NCBI RefSeq assembly: GCF_000429345.1
Contig: NZ_AUBR01000001.1
Span: 119,264-183,263 of the forward strand
Length of the DNA stretch: 64,000 bases
Origin: Desulfovirgula thermocuniculi DSM 16036
GTDB taxonomy: Bacteria; Bacillota; Desulfotomaculia; Desulfotomaculales; Desulfovirgulaceae
Direction of reading: 5' to 3'
The number at the start of each line of letters is the position of its first letter. Within the stretch, counting starts at the first letter, position 1. The notes below the pieces were generated by a model. It did no database searches and had not been told where the DNA came from. It saw nothing but the letters and a program-made list of their open reading frames with translations. Of this stretch, positions 24,980 to 33,455 are shown piece after piece. Position numbers and translations under genes: made by a program.

Positions 24980-25297
24980 ATGGAGTTTACCGACCGGGAT
25001 ATCCTTACCGACATGCTTATCGGCACCAAGATGCTTTCCATGGGCTACCACATGGCCGTGCTGGAGGCGGCCAACGACCGAGTGCGCAACACCCTCATTC
25101 ACATCAACAACGAGGAAATGAACGCCCAGAAGCAGATCTTCGACCTCATGCATGCGCGGGGCTGGTACCCGCTGGACCCCGTCTATACTGGCAGGCCCAT
25201 GGGGCCGGAGGTCACCCGTATTCAAGGGCCCGAGGGCCCCATGGGCAGGGTGGCGCCGGGCACCGTGGGGCCCGGCCCCGAAACGCGCACCTGGTAA
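24980..25297 (+). CDS. Spore coat protein, CotF family
   Basis: The 105-residue protein has the CotF four-helix-type core: ILTDMLIGTK near the start, a Y-x-x-A-x-x-E-A turn, then Asn-Glu-Glu-Met and a helix to Ala-Arg-Gly-Trp-Tyr-Pro. The C-terminal 40 residues are Pro/Gly-rich, as is common in coat proteins. ATG 24980 lies after a GGAGGTGAGG site. It is paired with the shorter CotF-like gene and ends in a strong terminator. Confidence 0.78.
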   Translation: MEFTDRDILTDMLIGTKMLSMGYHMAVLEAANDRVRNTLIHINNEEMNAQKQIFDLMHARGWYPLDPVYTGRPMGPEVTRIQGPEGPMGRVAPGTVGPGPETRTW

Positions 25298-25312
25298 GGC
25301 AAACCTGGCAGG

Positions 25313-25338
25313 GACCGGGGAAATCCCCGGTCTTTTTT
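25313..25338 (+). terminator. Terminator after the CotF pair
   Basis: Eight-bp stem GACCGGGG/CCCCGGTC with AAAT loop and six Ts. Confidence 0.92.
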
Positions 25339-25516
25339 GTCAACAATCGGAAACAGCGGGCCGGGGGCTGGAGTTAACACTTTGCCCGCTGGGGTGGCCT
25401 TTTCGACCTTTGGAGGCCCTTATTTTACCGCTCGGGTAGAGGGCGGCGTTTCAGGCGGTATTTTTGCAACCCGTTTTCCCCCAGGCATCTCTGGCGAGGG
25501 GAGGTATGCGGTTGCC

Positions 25517-25768
25517 TTGAGCGCGGGTGGCTTTGCGGCGGGGCCGTGGGAAGAGGATTACGTTAACTGGGAGCGGCAGGACGAGGAGTTGTATTCTTTT
25601 GGTGTGAGGCCCGCCGTGGTGGCGGCCATATGCGGGGCCTTGTTGGCCGGCGGCCTTATCGGCGAAAGGGAGAGGGTGGTGGCCGTTCGTCCGCAAAAGA
25701 ACCCCTGGAAGCGGGCGGGACTGGTAGAGCTCATGGACTCCCGTGATTTAACCCCAGACAGGTGGTAA
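25517..25768 (+). CDS. Small carboxylase-associated subunit (OadG/epsilon-like)
   Basis: Directly before the carboxyltransferase gene a frame of about 83 residues ends in a pattern seen in small gamma/epsilon-type subunits of decarboxylases: an Ala-Ala-Ile-Cys-Gly-Ala-Leu-Leu helix, then Arg-Pro-Gln-Lys-Asn-Pro-Trp-Lys-Arg-Ala-Gly-Leu and an acidic end. The open frame continues upstream to 25337, but that part is Gly-rich, has no ribosome site and is probably not translated. The start codon is uncertain: TTG 25517 follows GAGGGGAGG at longer spacing. Function is inferred from the neighbour and the end motif. Confidence 0.5.
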   Translation: MSAGGFAAGPWEEDYVNWERQDEELYSFGVRPAVVAAICGALLAGGLIGERERVVAVRPQKNPWKRAGLVELMDSRDLTPDRW

Positions 25769-25780
25769 GGAGATGGGAGC

Positions 25781-27325
25781 GTGGCGGTGAACTTGAGGAC
25801 CCTGGACGAGGAACTGGTGGCCAAGGAAGAGCGCATCAAGGCCGGCGGGGCGCAGAAGTACCACCAGGCCAATGCCGCCAAAGGCAAGCTCTTTGCCCGG
25901 GAAAGGCTCAAGCTCCTCCTGGATCGTGACGCGCCTTTTTGCGAGGACGGCCTTTTCGCCAACAACCTGGCCGGCGACCTTCCCGCCGACGCGGTGATCA
26001 CCGGGATAGGGAAGATTAACGGTCGCACAGTGTGCGTGATGGCCAACGACTCCACGGTAAAGGCCGGTTCCTGGGGCTGGCGCACGGTGGAAAAGATCAT
26101 CCGCATCCAGGAGACGGCCATGGACTTAAAGGTGCCCATGATTTATCTGGTGGATTCCGCCGGGGCGCGCATCACCGACCAGGTGGAAATGTTCCCCGGG
26201 AGGCGGGGCGCCGGGGCCATTTTCTACAACGAGGTGAAAATGTCCGGCATGGTGCCCCAGATCTGCTTGCTCTTCGGACCCTCGGCAGCAGGCGGCGCCT
26301 ACATCCCGGCCTTTTGCGACGTGGTTTTCATGGTGGAGGGGAATGCCAGTATCTACCTGGGCTCCCCCCGCATGGTGGAGATGGTCATCGGCGAAAAGAC
26401 CACCCTGGAGGACCTGGGTGGCGCCCGCATGCACTGCACGGTGAGCGGCTGTGGGGATGTGCTCTGCAAGACGGAGCAGGAGGCCATTGAGCTCTGCCGG
26501 CGCTACCTGACCTACATGCCCCAGAACTACATGGGCCGCCCGCCCATGGCCATGGAGGAGCCCCCGGCGGAAGGGCGGGACATCGAGGACATCATTCCCG
26601 TTGACGAAAGCGAACCCTTTGATATGTACGAGCTGATTGACCGCATAATCGACCGGGGCAGCTGGTTTGAGATTAAAAGGCTCTTTGCCCCCGAGCTGAT
26701 CACCGGCTTTGCGCGCATCGGCGGGCGCGTGGTGGGGATCGTGGCCAACCAGCCTAAAGAAAAGGGCGGCGTGCTCTTTGTGGATTCCGCTGACAAGGGG
26801 GCCCGCTTCATCACCCTCTGCGATGCCTTCAACATCCCGCTGCTCTTCCTGGCCGACGTGCCCGGCTTCATGGTCGGCGGGTACGTGGAGCGCCAGGGCA
26901 TCATCCGCCACGGGGCCAAGATGATTGCCGCCGTGGCCGAGGCCACCGTACCCAAAATCTCGGTGATCGTGCGCAAGGCCTACGGGGCGGGCCTGTACGC
27001 CATGTGCGGCCCGGCCTACGATGCCGACTGCTGCATGGCCCTGCCAAGCGCCCGCATTGCCGTGATGGGCCCCCAAGCGGCGGTGAAGGCCGTTTACGAG
27101 AACAAGATCAACGCCCTGCCGCCGGAGGAAAGGCCCGCTTTCATTAAGCAGAAGCAGGAGGAGTATTTAAAGGACATCGACATTTACCGGCTGGCCTCCG
27201 ACCTGGTAGTGGACCACATCGTCAGGCCGAAGGACCTGCGCGCCGAGCTCATTGCCCGCTTTAGCCTGTACGAGTCCAAGAGGCAGCGCTTTTCCGAGCG
27301 CAAGCACCCGGTTTATCCGGTGTAA
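25781..27325 (+). CDS. Acyl-CoA carboxyltransferase (methylcrotonyl-/methylmalonyl-CoA type)
   Basis: The 514-residue protein is a two-lobed carboxyltransferase beta subunit. It shows the acyl-CoA-binding Gly-(P/S)-Ala-Ala-Gly-Gly-Ala-Tyr motif near 169 and the Val-Arg-Lys-Ala-Tyr-Gly-(A)-Gly block near 400, plus the Asp-Val-Pro-Gly-Phe-Met turn. Such subunits move CO2 between biotin and acyl-CoA. The enoyl-CoA hydratase and HMG-CoA lyase-like genes downstream suggest 3-methylcrotonyl-CoA as substrate (leucine pathway). No biotin carboxylase or biotin carrier is near, so partners must be elsewhere, or it acts as a decarboxylase. GTG 25781 with GGAG close before it. Confidence 0.85.
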   Translation: MAVNLRTLDEELVAKEERIKAGGAQKYHQANAAKGKLFARERLKLLLDRDAPFCEDGLFANNLAGDLPADAVITGIGKINGRTVCVMANDSTVKAGSWGWRTVEKIIRIQETAMDLKVPMIYLVDSAGARITDQVEMFPGRRGAGAIFYNEVKMSGMVPQICLLFGPSAAGGAYIPAFCDVVFMVEGNASIYLGSPRMVEMVIGEKTTLEDLGGARMHCTVSGCGDVLCKTEQEAIELCRRYLTYMPQNYMGRPPMAMEEPPAEGRDIEDIIPVDESEPFDMYELIDRIIDRGSWFEIKRLFAPELITGFARIGGRVVGIVANQPKEKGGVLFVDSADKGARFITLCDAFNIPLLFLADVPGFMVGGYVERQGIIRHGAKMIAAVAEATVPKISVIVRKAYGAGLYAMCGPAYDADCCMALPSARIAVMGPQAAVKAVYENKINALPPEERPAFIKQKQEEYLKDIDIYRLASDLVVDHIVRPKDLRAELIARFSLYESKRQRFSERKHPVYPV

Positions 27326-27342
27326 AAAGGGGGGGCGACCCG

Positions 27343-28125
27343 GTGGGTTACGAAACCATCAAGCTGGAGCGGGAGGGGAAGGTGGGTATCCTTTCCTTCA
27401 ACCGGCCCCAGGCCTTAAACGCCTTGAATACCCAGATGGCCCGGGAGATCCTGGCGGCCTTAGAGGAGCTCGAGCAGGACGACGAGATTTTTGCCGCCGT
27501 GCTTACCGCCGAGGGCGAAAAGGCCTTTTGCGTGGGGGCGGATCTCAAAGAGAGAAAAGACATGAGCAAGCAGGAAATGAAAAAACAGCGGGAGCTTTTT
27601 GTTAAGGCCTTTACCGCCGTGGCCATGTTTAAAAAGCCCCTGGTGGCGGCGGTAAACGGCTACGCCCTGGGGGGCGGCTGCGAGTTTGCCCTGGCCTGCG
27701 ATTTCATTGTGGCCTCGGAGAAGGCCGTCTTCGGGCTGCCGGAGGTAGGCCTAGCCATCATCCCCGGCGGGGGAGGCACGCAGCTCCTGCCGCGCCTCAT
27801 TGGCCGCGCCAGGGCCAAAGAGCTGATCTTTACCGGGCGGCGCATCGACGCCCGGGAAGCCTACCGCCTCGGGCTGGTCAACTATGTGGTGCTGCCGGAA
27901 GAGCTCAGGAAAAAGACCATGGAAATCATGGCGGAAATTGTGCAGAACGGCCCCATTGCCCTGCAGCAGGCCAAGCGGGCCATTAACTACGGGCTGGAGC
28001 TAGACCTGCACACGGCGCTAGCCCTGGAGGCCGAATGCTACAACGTGTGCCTGGCCACGGAGGACCGGGACGAGGGCCTGCGGGCGTTCAACGAAAAGAG
28101 AAAGCCGGTGTACAAAAACAGGTGA
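27343..28125 (+). CDS. Enoyl-CoA hydratase/isomerase (crotonase) family
   Basis: The 260-residue protein has the crotonase signature Gly-Tyr-Ala-Leu-Gly-Gly-Gly-Cys-Glu near residue 107 and Gly-Leu-Pro-Glu-Val-Gly-Leu-x-I-I-P-G-G-G-G-T near 130, giving both catalytic Glu residues of a hydratase. Between a carboxyltransferase and an HMG-CoA lyase-like gene it most likely hydrates 3-methylglutaconyl-CoA to HMG-CoA, though a general enoyl-CoA hydratase cannot be excluded. GTG 27343 follows a G7 site at seven bases. Confidence 0.88.
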   Translation: MGYETIKLEREGKVGILSFNRPQALNALNTQMAREILAALEELEQDDEIFAAVLTAEGEKAFCVGADLKERKDMSKQEMKKQRELFVKAFTAVAMFKKPLVAAVNGYALGGGCEFALACDFIVASEKAVFGLPEVGLAIIPGGGGTQLLPRLIGRARAKELIFTGRRIDAREAYRLGLVNYVVLPEELRKKTMEIMAEIVQNGPIALQQAKRAINYGLELDLHTALALEAECYNVCLATEDRDEGLRAFNEKRKPVYKNR

Positions 28126-28137
28126 GGGGGAGTGCCG

Positions 28138-29163
28138 ATGGCGGAATTAAAGTATCCCAAGAAGGTCATCCTGGGGGACATCACGGTCCGGGACGGCTTC
28201 CAGCACGAGGAAAAGTTCATCCCCACCTTGGCCAAGCTGTGGGTGCTGGAGCAGCTCATCCTGGCGGGCTTTAAGCACCTGGAGGTTACCAACTTCGGCA
28301 ACCCTCGGGGCATGCCCCAGTTTGCCGATGCGGAGGAGCTCTTCAAGCTGCTGCGTACCAGTAAAAAGGTGCAGGACAAGCTAAAGGACGTGGTGCTCAC
28401 GGCGGTGACCATCCGCGAGCGGGCTGTGGACCGGGCTATAAAGGCCAGAGAGGAAGGCTACGGGCCCGACCGCATCCTCATGATGGTTTCCACCTCCGAG
28501 TCCCACCAGATCAAGAACTCCGGCCTGGACCACAAGGCCTACTGGGCGGAAGTGGAGCGCTGCATCAAGAAGGCCAAGGACGCGGGCCTGAAGTTCAACG
28601 GCACCGTGAGCACCATCTGGGGCTGCCCCATTGAGGGGCCCACGGACATGAAGAAGGCCCTGGAGGTAACCAGGCGGTTTCTGGAGCTAGGGGCGGACGA
28701 CATCGAGCACGCGGATCACGACGGTTCCGCTCCCCCCAACAGGGTTTACGAGTACTTCTCCATGGTCCTGGATGCCTTTCCCGACCCGAACCTGCACATT
28801 GCCCACTTCCACGTTACCCGCGGCTGGGGGCTGGCCAACGTGCTGGCCGCCCTGCAGGCCGGTATCATCCGCTACGAGAGCACCCTGGGGGGCATCGGCG
28901 GCCAGCCGGCCAACTTTGTGGACGGCGTGCCGGTAGCCGGCACCGGATCCTACTACTACCAGGACCCCAACATCACCGGCCTGGTGTGCACCGAGGACAT
29001 GGTGGTGATGATGGACGAGATGGGCATTGACACCGGGGTGGACGTGGACAGGGTGCTGGAGATCGGGCGCATGGTGGAAAAGATTGTCGGGCGGCGGCTG
29101 CGGAGCGAGTGCATCCGCACCGGGCGCATACCCAAGGGGCCCACGGGCTTTGGACTGGATTGA
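28138..29163 (+). CDS. HMG-CoA lyase-like (HMGL/pyruvate carboxylase barrel)
   Basis: The 341-residue protein begins with the family motif Asp-Ile-Thr-Val-Arg-Asp-Gly-Phe-Gln near residue 12 and has the metal ligands in His-Phe-His near 223, with a Gly-Gly-Ile-Gly-Gly-Gln-Pro loop near 251. This TIM-barrel family includes HMG-CoA lyase, which splits HMG-CoA to acetyl-CoA and acetoacetate. The Cys loop (Gly-Cys-Pro) near 161 differs in position from classical HMG-CoA lyase, so a related aldol-type lyase is possible. ATG 28138 has GAGGGGGA seven bases upstream. It ends the operon with a terminator beginning at its stop. Confidence 0.78.
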   Translation: MAELKYPKKVILGDITVRDGFQHEEKFIPTLAKLWVLEQLILAGFKHLEVTNFGNPRGMPQFADAEELFKLLRTSKKVQDKLKDVVLTAVTIRERAVDRAIKAREEGYGPDRILMMVSTSESHQIKNSGLDHKAYWAEVERCIKKAKDAGLKFNGTVSTIWGCPIEGPTDMKKALEVTRRFLELGADDIEHADHDGSAPPNRVYEYFSMVLDAFPDPNLHIAHFHVTRGWGLANVLAALQAGIIRYESTLGGIGGQPANFVDGVPVAGTGSYYYQDPNITGLVCTEDMVVMMDEMGIDTGVDVDRVLEIGRMVEKIVGRRLRSECIRTGRIPKGPTGFGLD

Positions 29164-29188
29164 AGGCCCGCCGGGGCCTTTAATTTTT
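29163..29188 (+). terminator. Terminator after the HMG-CoA lyase-like gene
   Basis: Seven-bp stem AAGGCCC/GGGCCTT, loop GCCG, then TAATTTTT. It starts within the stop codon. Confidence 0.82.
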
Positions 29189-29267
29189 GGCCGCAGCAAG
29201 AGAGGGGAGGCGTAGCCCAGCGGCGAATGGTGTAAATAAAAACACGGCAACATTAGGGGGAGTATGC

Positions 29268-29888
29268 ATGGCCGAAAAGAAACCGCGCAAGATTGCCATC
29301 CTGGGCGGGCCGGGCACGGGCAAGACGACCCTGTGCAAGCAGCTGGATGTGGACTACAGCATGGCCGGCTACATCAGCGACGTCTGCCTGGAGTTTGCCC
29401 GCTCCTACATTGCCTGGTACGGCCCTCCCAAGAGCATCTTTGAGCAGTTCCTCCTTTACGAAGGCCAGAAGCGCCGGGAGGAAGAGCTCAGCTACTGCGA
29501 CATCATCTTCTGCGACAACGCCACGATCTTAAACTACGTGTACGGCCTCTTAACCTGCGACTTTAAGAACCCCAAGGAAGTCTACGCCCTCATGAAACTT
29601 TACGAGTGGGCCATGCGCGACCTGCCGGAATACGACATCTTTTACGTGCCCAGGGAGTTTTCCGTGGAGAAGGACGGCATCCGCTACCAGGATGACCAGA
29701 TGGCCCTGGCGGTGGACACCAAGATAAGGGATTTCCTGGATCTCATGAACGTGCCCTACACCGTAGTCAGCGGGGACCTGGAGACGCGCGTGCGCATTGT
29801 CAAGGAGAAAATCGGCTTTGTGGAAAAGCGCAAGCGCTGCACCTCGGTCTTTGAGCTGTCCAAGGGGAACGGGAGCTGCGAAATATGA
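29268..29888 (+). CDS. P-loop ATPase/kinase-like protein
   Basis: The 206-residue protein has Walker A Gly-Gly-Pro-Gly-Thr-Gly-Lys-Thr-Thr near residue 13 and a Walker B-like Ile-Ile-Phe-Cys-Asp near 81, an arrangement found in AAA_28/NadR-type kinases and ATPases. No further domain. The middle is rich in Tyr and aromatic residues. Substrate unknown. ATG 29268 follows GGGGGAG. It overlaps the rmuC start by four bases (ATGA), so the two are coupled. Confidence 0.7.
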   Translation: MAEKKPRKIAILGGPGTGKTTLCKQLDVDYSMAGYISDVCLEFARSYIAWYGPPKSIFEQFLLYEGQKRREEELSYCDIIFCDNATILNYVYGLLTCDFKNPKEVYALMKLYEWAMRDLPEYDIFYVPREFSVEKDGIRYQDDQMALAVDTKIRDFLDLMNVPYTVVSGDLETRVRIVKEKIGFVEKRKRCTSVFELSKGNGSCEI

Positions 29889-31222
29889 TGCCTGGCGAGG
29901 CGGTTTGGTTTCTTTGCGGGCTGGCTCTGGGGGCTCTCCTGGCCGGCCTGCTGGCTCTTTGGCGCCAGAGGTTCCTTGAGGCCCGCGCGCGTTCTGCCGA
30001 GCTGCTTGGCGACACCCTGCGCCAGCAGGTGGAGCGCCTGTCGGAAGAGGTGGCCGGGCTGCGGGACCAGCTCCTGCGCGAGCAGGAAGGCCGCGTGAGG
30101 GCGGAGGCGGCCCTGGCCGAGCAGAGGAGGGCCCTGGAAGAGGCGGGCGCCAGGCTCGCCGATACTTTCAAGGCCCTGTCGGCCGACGCCCTCCACGCCA
30201 ACAGCCAGGCCCTTGTGCAAATGGCCAGGCAGGCGCTGGAAAGCGTGGTCCTCGAGGCGCGGGGCGACCTCCAGCAGCAGAGGCAGGCCATCGATGCCCT
30301 CATCCGGCCCCTGAAGGAGGAGCTGGCCCGCTACGAGGCCCAGGTGAGGGCCATGGAGAGCGCCCGCCGGGAAGCCTACGGCAGCCTCATGAGGCAGCTG
30401 GAGGAGTTGCAGCGCACGCAGCAGCTCCTGCAGAAGGAGACAGGCAACCTGGTGACGGCCCTGAAGATGCCCCAGGTGCGGGGGCGCTGGGGGGAAATCA
30501 CCCTGCGCCGGGCGGTGGAGGTGGCGGGGCTTTCTCCCTACTGCGACTTTGCGGAGCAGGTGCCGGTGGAAGGGGAAGGGGGCCGGCTGCGGCCCGACCT
30601 GGTGGTGAAGCTTCCCGGTGACAGGACGGTGGTGGTGGACGCCAAGGTGCCCCTGAAGGCCTACCTGGAAGCCATGGAGAGCGGCGACGAGGGCGCGCGG
30701 CAGGCGGCCCTTGCCCGGCACGCCCGGGCCGTGCGGGAGCACATGCAGGCCCTCGCCTCCAAGGCCTACTGGAGCCAGTTTGACAGGAGCCCCGACTTCG
30801 TGGTGTTGTTTTTGCCCGGGGAGTCCTTCTTTGCCGCCGCTTTAGAGCAGGACCGCCACCTCATTGAAGACGGCCTCGCCTGCCGGGTGCTTCTGGCCAC
30901 GCCCACCACCTTAATTGCCCTCTTGCGCGCCGTGGCCCTCTCCTGGCAGCAGCACGCGCTCACCGAAAACGCCCGCCTCATCGCCCAGGCCGGGGCGGAG
31001 CTGTACGAACGGCTGTGCAGGTTCAGCGAGCACCTGGGCAGAATTAAAGACGGCCTGCAAAAGGCCGTCTCGGCATACAACAGCGCCGTGGGCTCCTGGG
31101 AAGGGCGGGTGGCCCCGGGGGCAAGGCGCCTCAAAGAGCTGGGGGCCGTTCCGCCGGGCAGGGAGCTTGGGACCCTGGAAGGGGTGGGGGAAACCTTGCG
31201 CACGCCGGAAGCCCTCACTTAA
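29885..31222 (+). CDS. rmuC: RmuC family DNA-recombination protein
   Basis: The 445-residue product has an N-terminal membrane segment (about 5-26), a long coiled coil (about 30-190) and the RmuC domain with its motif Gly-Arg-Trp-Gly-Glu near 200, then Leu-Arg-Pro-Asp-Leu-Val and Val-Asp-Ala-Lys-Val-Pro near 245-258. RmuC limits inversion at short repeats and has a nuclease-like core. The end overlaps the convergent chemoreceptor by eight bases. Confidence 0.88.
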   Translation: MMPGEAVWFLCGLALGALLAGLLALWRQRFLEARARSAELLGDTLRQQVERLSEEVAGLRDQLLREQEGRVRAEAALAEQRRALEEAGARLADTFKALSADALHANSQALVQMARQALESVVLEARGDLQQQRQAIDALIRPLKEELARYEAQVRAMESARREAYGSLMRQLEELQRTQQLLQKETGNLVTALKMPQVRGRWGEITLRRAVEVAGLSPYCDFAEQVPVEGEGGRLRPDLVVKLPGDRTVVVDAKVPLKAYLEAMESGDEGARQAALARHARAVREHMQALASKAYWSQFDRSPDFVVLFLPGESFFAAALEQDRHLIEDGLACRVLLATPTTLIALLRAVALSWQQHALTENARLIAQAGAELYERLCRFSEHLGRIKDGLQKAVSAYNSAVGSWEGRVAPGARRLKELGAVPPGRELGTLEGVGETLRTPEALT

Positions 31223-32075
31223 GGGCGGCGGCCATTTCGTGCAGCTGGGAGCCTATTCTCTCCAGCTTTTCCACCATTTCGGCAATCTTCTCCATGGCCT
31301 GGGCCTGTTCCCGGGTGATGGTGCTGTTTCTCTCTATCCCCCTGGCTACCTTTTCCATGGAAACCCTGAACTGGGCCAGGGTTTTTTCTATCTCCCGGGC
31401 GGAGCGGCTGCTTTCCTCCGCCAGCTTGCGCACCTCGCTGGCCACCACCGCAAAGCCCCTCCCTGCCTGCCCGGCGCGGGCGGCCTCGATGGCGGCATTC
31501 AAGCCCAGGAGCTTGGTCTGGTCGGCCACGTTCTGGATGAAGCTTAAGATCTGGGCGGTGCTCTTGACGTGCTGGGAAGCCTCCTGGGCCTCCCGGGCAA
31601 GGGTTTCGCTGGTGGCGGCCAGTTCCTGGGAAGAAGCGGTGTATTCGTGGATGGCGTGGGCGGCCTGCTGGATGGCCCCGGCCACTTCCTGGGCCTGGGC
31701 CTGGATGCGCGCCTTCATCTCCTCGTCCCGCAGCATTTTCACCACCAGGGCGGAGGCAATCCTGGCAATGGGCTGCACGATTTCTAGCCTGCCGGCAATG
31801 CCAAAGGTACCGATCTTTTCTCCGTTGGCTTTAATGGCCAGGTTAAAGCCTTCCTTCATGGTGCCCCCGGAAGCGGCGGCCTCCTCGGCGGTGACACTGT
31901 ACTCGTCTGTATCGGACGAGAGGATGGTCATGGCCCCCTTGTGCGCCACGCCCAGGCGCGTGCCGGCAGAGTCGGCAATGATGGTTCCCGTGCGGTCGCA
32001 GACGATGGCATGGTGACCGGTGGCCTGGTAGATGAAGTCGGTGATCTGCCTGGCCACCTCCCTGTGCAATTCCAC
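31215..32075 (-). CDS. Soluble methyl-accepting chemotaxis-type protein with diacid-recognition domain
   Basis: The 286-residue protein has no transmembrane segment. The N-terminal 115 residues resemble the sugar-diacid recognition domain of CdaR (Ala-Asp-Ser-Ala-Gly-Thr-Arg-Leu-Gly-x-x-His near 35). The C-terminal part is a short chemoreceptor signalling coiled coil; the hairpin tip reads [15 protein letters not shown], the CheA/CheW contact motif. It may sense a cytoplasmic organic acid and signal to the chemotaxis array or another kinase. GTG 32075 has AGGAGGG seven bases upstream. Confidence 0.85.
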   Translation of the reverse strand: MELHREVARQITDFIYQATGHHAIVCDRTGTIIADSAGTRLGVAHKGAMTILSSDTDEYSVTAEEAAASGGTMKEGFNLAIKANGEKIGTFGIAGRLEIVQPIARIASALVVKMLRDEEMKARIQAQAQEVAGAIQQAAHAIHEYTASSQELAATSETLAREAQEASQHVKSTAQILSFIQNVADQTKLLGLNAAIEAARAGQAGRGFAVVASEVRKLAEESSRSAREIEKTLAQFRVSMEKVARGIERNSTITREQAQAMEKIAEMVEKLERIGSQLHEMAAALK

Positions 32076-32124
32076 TTCCTTACCCTCCTGTATGTTAATT
32101 TATCTATGGTCTGACCATTCGCTG

Positions 32125-33216
32125 CTAAAAGGGAAAACTCCTCCCGGCCAGGGTAATGGCCAGGCGGCCCTGGGTCGCGGTGACGGAGGCCACCTCCAGG
32201 GGCGCAAAATCCCCCACCCTCCAGGCCAGGAAGCGGGAGGCGGCCAGGAAGTCCAGCAGTTCCCCCTCCAGGGCCTGGCCCTGCAGGCCGATGGCACGGG
32301 GAGAGAGGTAAACCACCCCTTCGCGCCTGTCAAAGCCCAGCTCCCCTTCCAGGTAAAAGGGCTCGCCGCCCCCGGCCAGCCTGCCTTCAACCGTTGCTCC
32401 TCCCGGGCTTAACCTCACCGAGACGGCCTCCAGGGCGCCGTCCCGGGCAAGGTCCAGGAGGCGGTTAAGGGTGCTCTCGCTTATCTCCACCACCATGCCC
32501 GAGGCCGTGAGGGAAAAGCGGTCGGCGGTGAGCGTCCCGGCGGGCAGTTCCCCAAGCCGCGCCATGGTGCCCTGCAGGCCGAAGAGCAGCCCCGCCCACC
32601 TGCGGGATGTTTCCAGCAGCTCCCGGGCCAGGGGAGGCGGGAGCGAGCGCAGTTGCTCCTCGAGGAGGGCTTTGTCGTTTCGCAGCCTTTCCAGCCGGGC
32701 TAAAAGGAGCCTCTGCGCTTCCAGCTCACCGGCCAGGTCGCTTTCCAGCTTTTCCAGCTCGCCCAGCCTTTCCGCGATAGACGCCGCGTGCTGCCGGATG
32801 CTTTCCACAAGCCTCACCTGGCGGGCCAGCAGCGCGCCGACGAAAAAGGAGCGGTTAACAAAGTCGCCGAAGCTTTCCGCCCCCAGGAGCACCCCCAGGA
32901 GGCTGGCCGGCCCCAGCCGGTAAAAAAAGGACAGCTGGCGCAAAAAGGCCTTTTGGGCGGCGGCCAGTTGCTGGCGACGGCTTTGCAGCTCGTTCTGGGC
33001 GGTAAGAATTTTTGCCCGCAGGGACTCCACCTGCCTGGCCTTTTCCTCCTCCCTTTCCCGCACCGCTTTTATTTGCAGCTCCACGGCCAGCATACGGGAA
33101 AGGAAAACGGCCGGCGACTCCGGCGGGCCGGCGCAGGCCGGGCGGGGGGCTGGGAGCAAAAAAAGCTGGCAGGCCAGCAGGCACGCGGCGAGGGTTTTTA
33201 GCCTTGCCGGGTTCAC
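32125..33216 (-). CDS. Exported coiled-coil protein of unknown function
   Basis: The 363-residue product has a signal peptide (about 1-28, ending Pro-Ala-Cys-Ala), two long coiled-coil stretches (about 40-90 and 125-195) around a hydrophobic Phe-Tyr-Arg-Leu-Gly-Pro loop, and a C-terminal beta-rich region (about 230-360) with several short repeats of a strand-turn-strand type. The layout recalls PcsB-like envelope coiled-coil proteins, but the C-terminus does not look like a hydrolase. GTG 33216 gives the best signal peptide; GTG 33228 is possible. No family is claimed. Confidence 0.62.
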   Translation of the reverse strand: MNPARLKTLAACLLACQLFLLPAPRPACAGPPESPAVFLSRMLAVELQIKAVREREEEKARQVESLRAKILTAQNELQSRRQQLAAAQKAFLRQLSFFYRLGPASLLGVLLGAESFGDFVNRSFFVGALLARQVRLVESIRQHAASIAERLGELEKLESDLAGELEAQRLLLARLERLRNDKALLEEQLRSLPPPLARELLETSRRWAGLLFGLQGTMARLGELPAGTLTADRFSLTASGMVVEISESTLNRLLDLARDGALEAVSVRLSPGGATVEGRLAGGGEPFYLEGELGFDRREGVVYLSPRAIGLQGQALEGELLDFLAASRFLAWRVGDFAPLEVASVTATQGRLAITLAGRSFPF

Positions 33217-33250
33217 TTTGCGGCTCACGCTCCAAAAAGGTCCGCTGCCC

Positions 33251-33281
33251 TTGACAAGGTGCACCGGCTGTCTGGTAGAAT
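33251..33281 (+). promoter_or_regulatory. Promoter before the yybP-ykoY riboswitch
   Basis: Perfect TTGACA (33251-33256) and TAGAAT (33276-33281) with a somewhat long 19-base spacer, 31 bases before the aptamer. Confidence 0.55.
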
Positions 33282-33312
33282 AGCTACGCAGGGAGCAGCA
33301 TATGCCTTTTTA

Positions 33313-33427
33313 AAGAAGGGGAGTAGCAGCTAGCCTGGCGGCGTCAGTACGGCCAAGCGCCCGCTGCCAGGGCGGCCTGCAGCCGCCTGCGAGACCTTCG
33401 CCTAGTTAAGCAGGTGAAGGTCTTTTT
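33313..33427 (+). promoter_or_regulatory. yybP-ykoY (manganese) riboswitch with terminator
   Basis: The conserved blocks GGGGAGTAG (33318-33326), GTCAGTACGG (33343-33352) and GCGAGACCTTCGCC (33389-33402) match the yybP-ykoY aptamer, which senses Mn2+ and turns genes on. The last block pairs further: AGACCTTCGCCT (33392-33403) with AGGTGAAGGTCT (33412-33423) makes a 12-bp terminator followed by TTTT. The aptamer's 3' side is therefore shared with the terminator, so metal binding should prevent termination. The target terC follows. Confidence 0.88.
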
Positions 33428-33455
33428 AATTTTTCCAAGGAGGTGGTAACTTAAA

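Noticed and set aside
25337..25516. N-terminal extension of the OadG/epsilon-like protein
   Set aside because: Gly/Phe-rich, no recognisable features, and it begins within the T-tract of a terminator.
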